From contig JALECJ010000258.1 of NCBI GenBank assembly GCA_023515745.1, forward strand, positions 810,501-874,500: DNA of 64,000 nt, given 5' to 3'. Numbering within the stretch: position 1 is the stretch's first letter; the number at the start of each line of letters is the position of its first letter. Of this stretch, positions 59,582 to 64,000 are shown piece after piece. The notes beneath the pieces were generated by a model. That model did not search any database, was not told the origin of the DNA, and saw nothing but the letters and a program-made list of their open reading frames with translations. A program made the position numbers and the translations under genes. This DNA comes from Amoeboaphelidium protococcarum (taxonomy: Eukaryota > Aphelidiomycota > Aphelidea).

Positions 59582-61444
59582 ATGGGTTGTGTCTGTATCG
59601 ACCTGGCGATATACTTGCATTTGAAGCCTTTTCACTCCTTACTGCAAGATTATGCAACCAGAAATAATGATGCTTTGAACAGTTTGCGTGTCCTAGCTTT
59701 AAATTGTTTGAACTCTGAGCTTGCATAACGCGTTAAGCTTTTGTCCCTTGATGGACGCAGTTAGTCGATCCTTTAGTTGATGTATATTGCTAATGTAGAA
59801 GACATGAATTAATTTTGTTACAATATCGCTGAAGTGGAACATCCTCTTGAAATGGATATGCAGATCAACTGTTCTCCTCAACCGATGTTTGTTTTCAAAG
59901 ACAATCTTGAGTTGTTGGCTGGCAATGACGCGCTCATTAATTCATTATAAACATCTCTGCCAGAACTTTGTGGTTATGGTTGGATCACCTTCTTTAATGT
60001 AGATCTCTAACTGATTTAAAGATAATGGTAGCTTAGGTCGTAATACCCAAGCTCTTGGTGTCTCAAGTTTGTAGTTTGTCACAACAGTGATAGTAAGTGG
60101 TTCGAAGTCAGTCTTGGGTAGAAGGCTTTGACAAATTCAAATGATACTTTGTACGTTGGCGTACTGACTGACATTACAGAAGCTGTCATGATGCGCCGGC
60201 AGTTGGACTAAGCAACTGAAGCGATGCAGCATGCCATTAAGTAGGAACAATATGCTACCAGAGCGCGTAATAATCTATTTGCTTCACTGAGTCATGAGAT
60301 AAGAACCCCCTTGAATGGTATTATTGGAATGTCATCTCTTCTTTATGATTCTGAATTGGATGCTGAACAGAAACATCTCCTCAACAATATCATTCGCTGT
60401 GGTCAAGATCTACTGGTGCTAGTAGACGATGTTCTCTAAATGGTCAAAATTGACTCGGAGAAGGAACTTTATGGGAATGTTCTATTGTGGGAATCTGTGT
60501 TTGATCTCTTTAAAACTGTTCAGGATGTTATTCAGATATTTCGCCTGAAAATTCAAGAGAAGGAGCTTGATGTCTCTGTCGTCAAAGACATTCCTCCCGG
60601 TCATATGGACATTAGCAAAAATTTGTGGATCAAGGCTGACATTGCTCGCGTCAGACAGATGATGGTAAATCTCATGTCGAATGCTGTGAAGTTCACCGAT
60701 GAAGGTGGTATTGAAGTCCATGTCCAGGCTCGTTAAGAGCAATAGAGTAAGGACTCGTCTGAAGTTAAAGTAACCGTGACTTTTGTCGACACTGGCATCG
60801 GAATCGACAAGAGTGAAATTCCTCTGTTGTATACGCCATTTTATAGATGTGAAAGTTCGCGACATTTGAAAGAAGGCAGCGGTATTGGATTGCCTATTGT
60901 CAGTAGACTTGCTTAAGCGATGGGTGGACAATTGGTGATAGATTCTACTCCAGGCAGGGGCACCTCTGCAGCTGTATCTTTTCGTGCCCAGTTTGTCCCA
61001 TCTGATGAAGTTGCAGTGTTTATGACTACATTGAAGTCTGTCCCTGTAGAATAGTTGAGATTGAAATTGAAAGATAAGAAAGTTCTTGTTGTGGAAGATA
61101 ATAAGATCAATTAGCAAGTTTTGCTGAAGATGTTGAGAAAACTGAACGTGGTGCCAGATGTTGCAGCTGACGGAGAGTCTGCTTTGAAAATGTCGCAGCA
61201 TGGAAATTATAATTTAATCTTTATGGACATTTAATTGCCTGACATGAATGGCGATGAAGTGACGCGTTAAGTAAGAACTGTCGAGTTCAAAGAAGGCACG
61301 GGTAATCGTAGCTATATTGTTGGTGTTAGTGCTTACGCGTTGATTGATGATGCTGCCAAGTACATGGACAGTGGAATGGACGATTACATCACGAAACCAT
61401 TTACTTTAGAGGGATTATTCAGAGTTCTCTCAAACTACGAATGA
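59582..61444 (+). CDS. Soluble hybrid histidine kinase
   Basis: 620 residues, single exon. Order: N-terminal region and a PAS-like domain (about 110-210, FVFKDNLELLAGNDALI); dimerisation helix with phospho-acceptor His238 in SLSHEIRTPLNGIIGM; HATPase domain with N-box MMVNLMSNAVKFTDEG, G1 VDTGIGID and G2 GSGIGLPIV; receiver domain from about 500 with VEDNKINQQV, acceptor Asp549 in FMDIQLPDM, and TKPF. This is a complete hybrid sensor kinase of the fungal/slime-mould kind, feeding a phosphorelay. There are no transmembrane helices. The ATG chosen gives MGCVCIDL, a plausible N-myristoylation and palmitoylation site, so it may sit at a membrane. An in-frame TGA lies 22 codons upstream. Confidence 0.93.
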
Positions 61445-61701
61445 TTGATAATATTGCTACTGACTGCCCATTTATTCTCTAGTATATTAGTAATGAATTT
61501 AATAGAAGTGATTTTGCTATTTTATCGAAACAATTGTATCACGTTAATTCTTGAATTGGAATTTAAAGGGTTGGAAGAGCGACTGAGTGTTGTGAGAAGC
61601 CACGACTTTCGCCCTCTCACCTCTAAAGGACTTTGTTTAAAATCTTGGTCTTTTTGTGATCTTGTAAAATTTTTATAATAGCAAGCATCAGTTAAATAAA
61701 T

Positions 61702-62721
61702 ATGACAGAGTACGCGCGTAAACTGCTGGATACTCTTATGGGAGTGGACAGGGATGATCCTGTGATTCGAAAGCGTCATTTCAGTGAAGAGGCCATATGC
61801 AAGCATTACCTGGTAGCGTTCTGTCCGCACGACATGTTTATTAATACAAAGAGTGATCTGGGATACTGTACCAAGGTTCACGATGAAAGATTACGGAAAG
61901 AGTTCTAATAGTACGTGGAGTAAGCCAAGAAGAATCGCGACTTTAAGACTGAAGGTCCAGATGGGAGATCGCTGTACGCTAGTTAGATTATGGCCTTTCA
62001 GAAAGAGTATGAGACTTCATTCTTTTACTATGTCCGAGATATCTTAAGAGATATGGAGCGAAAGCTTAAGCGTGGACAGGAGAGACTGAATGCTGTCGGT
62101 GATGAAGATGCTAATAGATAGTTGATGATGGCACGGGAGGAGAGGCACGAGCGAATAATCATTACCGAGTTCTAGATTTAGTAATTGTAGAATAAAGTTG
62201 AATAGCTTGGTGACCAAGGCTTGGTTGAAGAAGCGAAAGTAGCTGATAATGAAGCTGAAGAGTTAATGCTTGTATTGCACGCCCTCAGAGCTGAAGAAGC
62301 CAAAGATAAGAAAATGGATGTTTGCGAAGTCTGTGGAGCTTTACTGGTATAGAATGACGCGCCAGAGCGGATATAAGCGCATAATTAAGGCAAGTAACAT
62401 TTGGGATTTATGAAATTGCGAGAATCTTATGACAGTCTGAGAGGTAAATATGATGCTGAGCGGCGGTAGAGATATGAGAGACTTGAAAGGGAGAGGTAGC
62501 AACAAAATCAACAACATTAACAATATGGCCGGCGACCATCACATAACTATTAAAGGCGTCATGGTGGTGAATATAGAGACGGGTATGGTTATAATCAGCA
62601 GGCTGGTGGATACTCCTAACAATATGCAAATGGCTATGGGAACTAAACGCGAGTTTAGCAATACCCTCAACAGGGCTACCAACAGTAACAATAATACGCT
62701 GGATAATACTAGTATTATTGA
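61702..62721 (+). CDS. LUC7: U1 snRNP splicing factor LUC7
   Basis: 339 residues, no intron. LUC7 selects 5' splice sites in the U1 snRNP. The N-terminus YARKLLDTLMGVDRD is followed by a CCCH finger (CKHYLVAFCPHDMF, then LGYCTKVHDERLR). After a coiled coil comes the second, C2H2-type finger CEVCGALLVQNDAPERIQAH, with HLGFMKLRE. The tail is Gln/Tyr/Gly/Arg-rich rather than the usual RS-rich tail, and more than 20 of its glutamines are TAA/TAG. Family length is 260-430. Confidence 0.95.
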
Positions 62722-62783
62722 ATTTGTATATTAAGAAAAACATTCACGCATACATAAGTTGTAGTTCTATCTATAAACAGTTT

Positions 62784-63818
62784 TCATAACTACCTAGCGA
62801 ATAGATTTCGCCGCCCTGTGACAGTTTCATAATCTTTCAGCACTACATTTAGGATCCATTATCGCGCCAAGTAAACTTCAGTAAATGCAAACTTGACCAC
62901 TATTCCTACCACGCATTCCTCACCCACTTGAGACTATGTGGATGAGAATGGTTTATAAATTATGGGAGAATACGCCATGAGATGATTCTAAAAAGGCAGA
63001 TGAGTTCCAATTTGATGCGAATCAATGTGATCTTTGATTGACTCAATAAGGCGAGATACTTTCGGGCCAGCGACTAAAAGGATGGTCCCCATAACGTTCA
63101 GCTGATCTTTCATCACAAACCTGCTATGACTCTAAATCTAGTAGCAGTCGCGGTATACAAGGCATCCTCCGCTGTGTACATCTTTCATATCCGTTGTTGC
63201 AATGGATAACTTTGTTTCACTCCTAAACGATTCAAACAGCCAACGTTCTCCACGTGCAGATCGTCCTGAAGACATCCAGTCTAGCCATATTATGTCCGGT
63301 AAATCTCCCTTTAAAGTGGTAATACCATCACTACCGTCTTACGCTTATTATTATAAAGTAAGATCCATGGTTATATGAGAGCATTATGAAAATCTTGAAT
63401 CAGCAAATGGGGTAATAGGCTCAGGGAGATGGTAAAATTCACTGCCAGATTACACCTTGATATAAAGGTCTTGACGCGTTGTTTTATCACTGTGCCTGCT
63501 AGAGTACTGCGAACATTCACTGCAAGAAGTCTAAGCCAGAGGAGCAGAGGAGGAAGAGGATATTGCTTAAAGTTTTTACTGCTTGTAAATCTTTGTCGAT
63601 GCTTGAGAGTACAAGGACACGCATCCACCATTCTTCACTTCAACATTAATGCGCGCATAGTCTCCGCTTAGTAATCCGCCACCATAAGTAATGAGGTACA
63701 AATAAACAGACTCTTAATTAATTGACGATTAAAGTTTGTGTAATTTGAGAGGATAATGTGCAGCCACAGACGACACTTGATTTCCAGATACTCTAATCTC
63801 TGCGCAACCGGTAGCCAT
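62784..63818 (-). CDS. ureD: Urease accessory protein UreD
   Basis: 344 residues, single frame to TGA. It matches UreD/UreH, the scaffold that with UreF and UreG loads nickel into apo-urease: AAHYPLKLHK, LITYGGGLLSGDYARINVEV, SQASTKIYKQ, HLPEPITPFADSRFSQ, IIWLDWMSSGRSARGERWLF and a final Arg-rich helix. The ATG at 63818 puts the conserved N-terminal motif at the usual distance. Insertions rich in Ser lie between the second and third motifs. No urease subunit or other accessory gene is present in this window. A functioning urease would let the cell use urea as nitrogen. Confidence 0.93.
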
Positions 63819-64000
63819 CCTTATAACTGTTGTGTAGAGGCGAACAAGACAATCAACGCCCCTGTTAAAGCGTGTTAACACGAAGGTTAATATTAGAGTT
63901 AACGATAGAGAAAGTGTGGAAAAGTTAAAAGAGAAAATATAAAAGGGAGTCAAGGTCGAGTATAATCCGCATTCTGTAACAGGTGTTGCCACCCGCTGGG

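Noticed and set aside
60482-61201. 239-residue minus-strand frame over the histidine kinase
   Set aside because: Antisense shadow of the HATPase and receiver coding sequence.
1-64000. Widespread pseudogenisation (dozens of premature TAA/TAG)
   Set aside because: The 'stops' fall at conserved glutamine positions in essential genes, and frames are otherwise intact; code reassignment explains them.

Overview
The window is eukaryotic nuclear DNA that uses a non-standard genetic code. Read with the standard code, almost every gene breaks into short fragments. Read with TAA and TAG as glutamine and TGA as the only stop, the fragments join into about 27 full-length, well-conserved proteins, all of which end in TGA. 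Genes lie densely on both strands, with 50 to 900 bp between most of them. Ten introns are supported by reading frame and protein conservation. They are 46-76 nt long, all begin GTAAG or GTATG and all end TGTAG. The mix of families suggests an opisthokont near the base of Fungi, for example an aphelid-like organism: a KHA1-type K+/H+ antiporter, a TOK-type two-pore K+ channel, a hybrid histidine kinase, a prominin/PRM1-like membrane protein, striatin remnants and a MyTH4-FERM myosin. That placement is inference; a ciliate or another lineage with the same code is not excluded by sequence alone.

Layout. 0-16 kb, all minus strand: the 5' part of a PH-domain protein, a giant myosin of about 3115 residues (motor, IQ, MyTH4, proline-rich repeats, SH3, MyTH4, FERM), chaperonin subunit CCT8 and a prominin-like five-pass membrane protein. 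17-25.5 kb: ribosomal protein S16, BCCIP/BCP1, a mitochondrial carrier, a protein kinase with a signal-peptide-like start, COG2 (interrupted by about 370 bp with no splice signals) and a bHLH factor. 25.4-26.8 kb is non-coding and carries five copies of a 14-bp palindrome plus a diverged 120-bp direct repeat. 26.8-32 kb: QCR7, then a TOK-like K+ channel and a KHA1-like antiporter tail to tail.

31.7-41.5 kb is a mosaic of segmental duplication. A 1.9-kb block (the 5' end of KHA1 plus a MATH/BTB-like gene) occurs twice. Between and beyond the copies lie DDB1, a tiny SNU66 C-terminal gene, a frameshifted striatin relic, a fragment of another KHA1 paralogue, and copies of upstream DNA from DDB1 and SNU66. 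42-51.5 kb: CPSF2, a 452-bp MITE with TA target-site duplication, a poorly resolved coding region, a small unknown gene and a SEN1 helicase. 51.6-64 kb: a TCP11/SOK1 protein, the ribonucleotide reductase large subunit, a universal stress protein, the RagC-type GTPase GTR2, a soluble hybrid histidine kinase that begins MGC, LUC7, and the urease accessory protein UreD.

Most genes are unrelated housekeeping neighbours. Some group by function: K+ transport (TOK-like and KHA1), mRNA processing (SNU66, CPSF2, SEN1, LUC7) and nutrient or stress signalling (GTR2, USP, histidine kinase). No tRNA, rRNA, CRISPR array or urease structural gene was seen, and no tRNA-Gln able to read UAR lies in this window.
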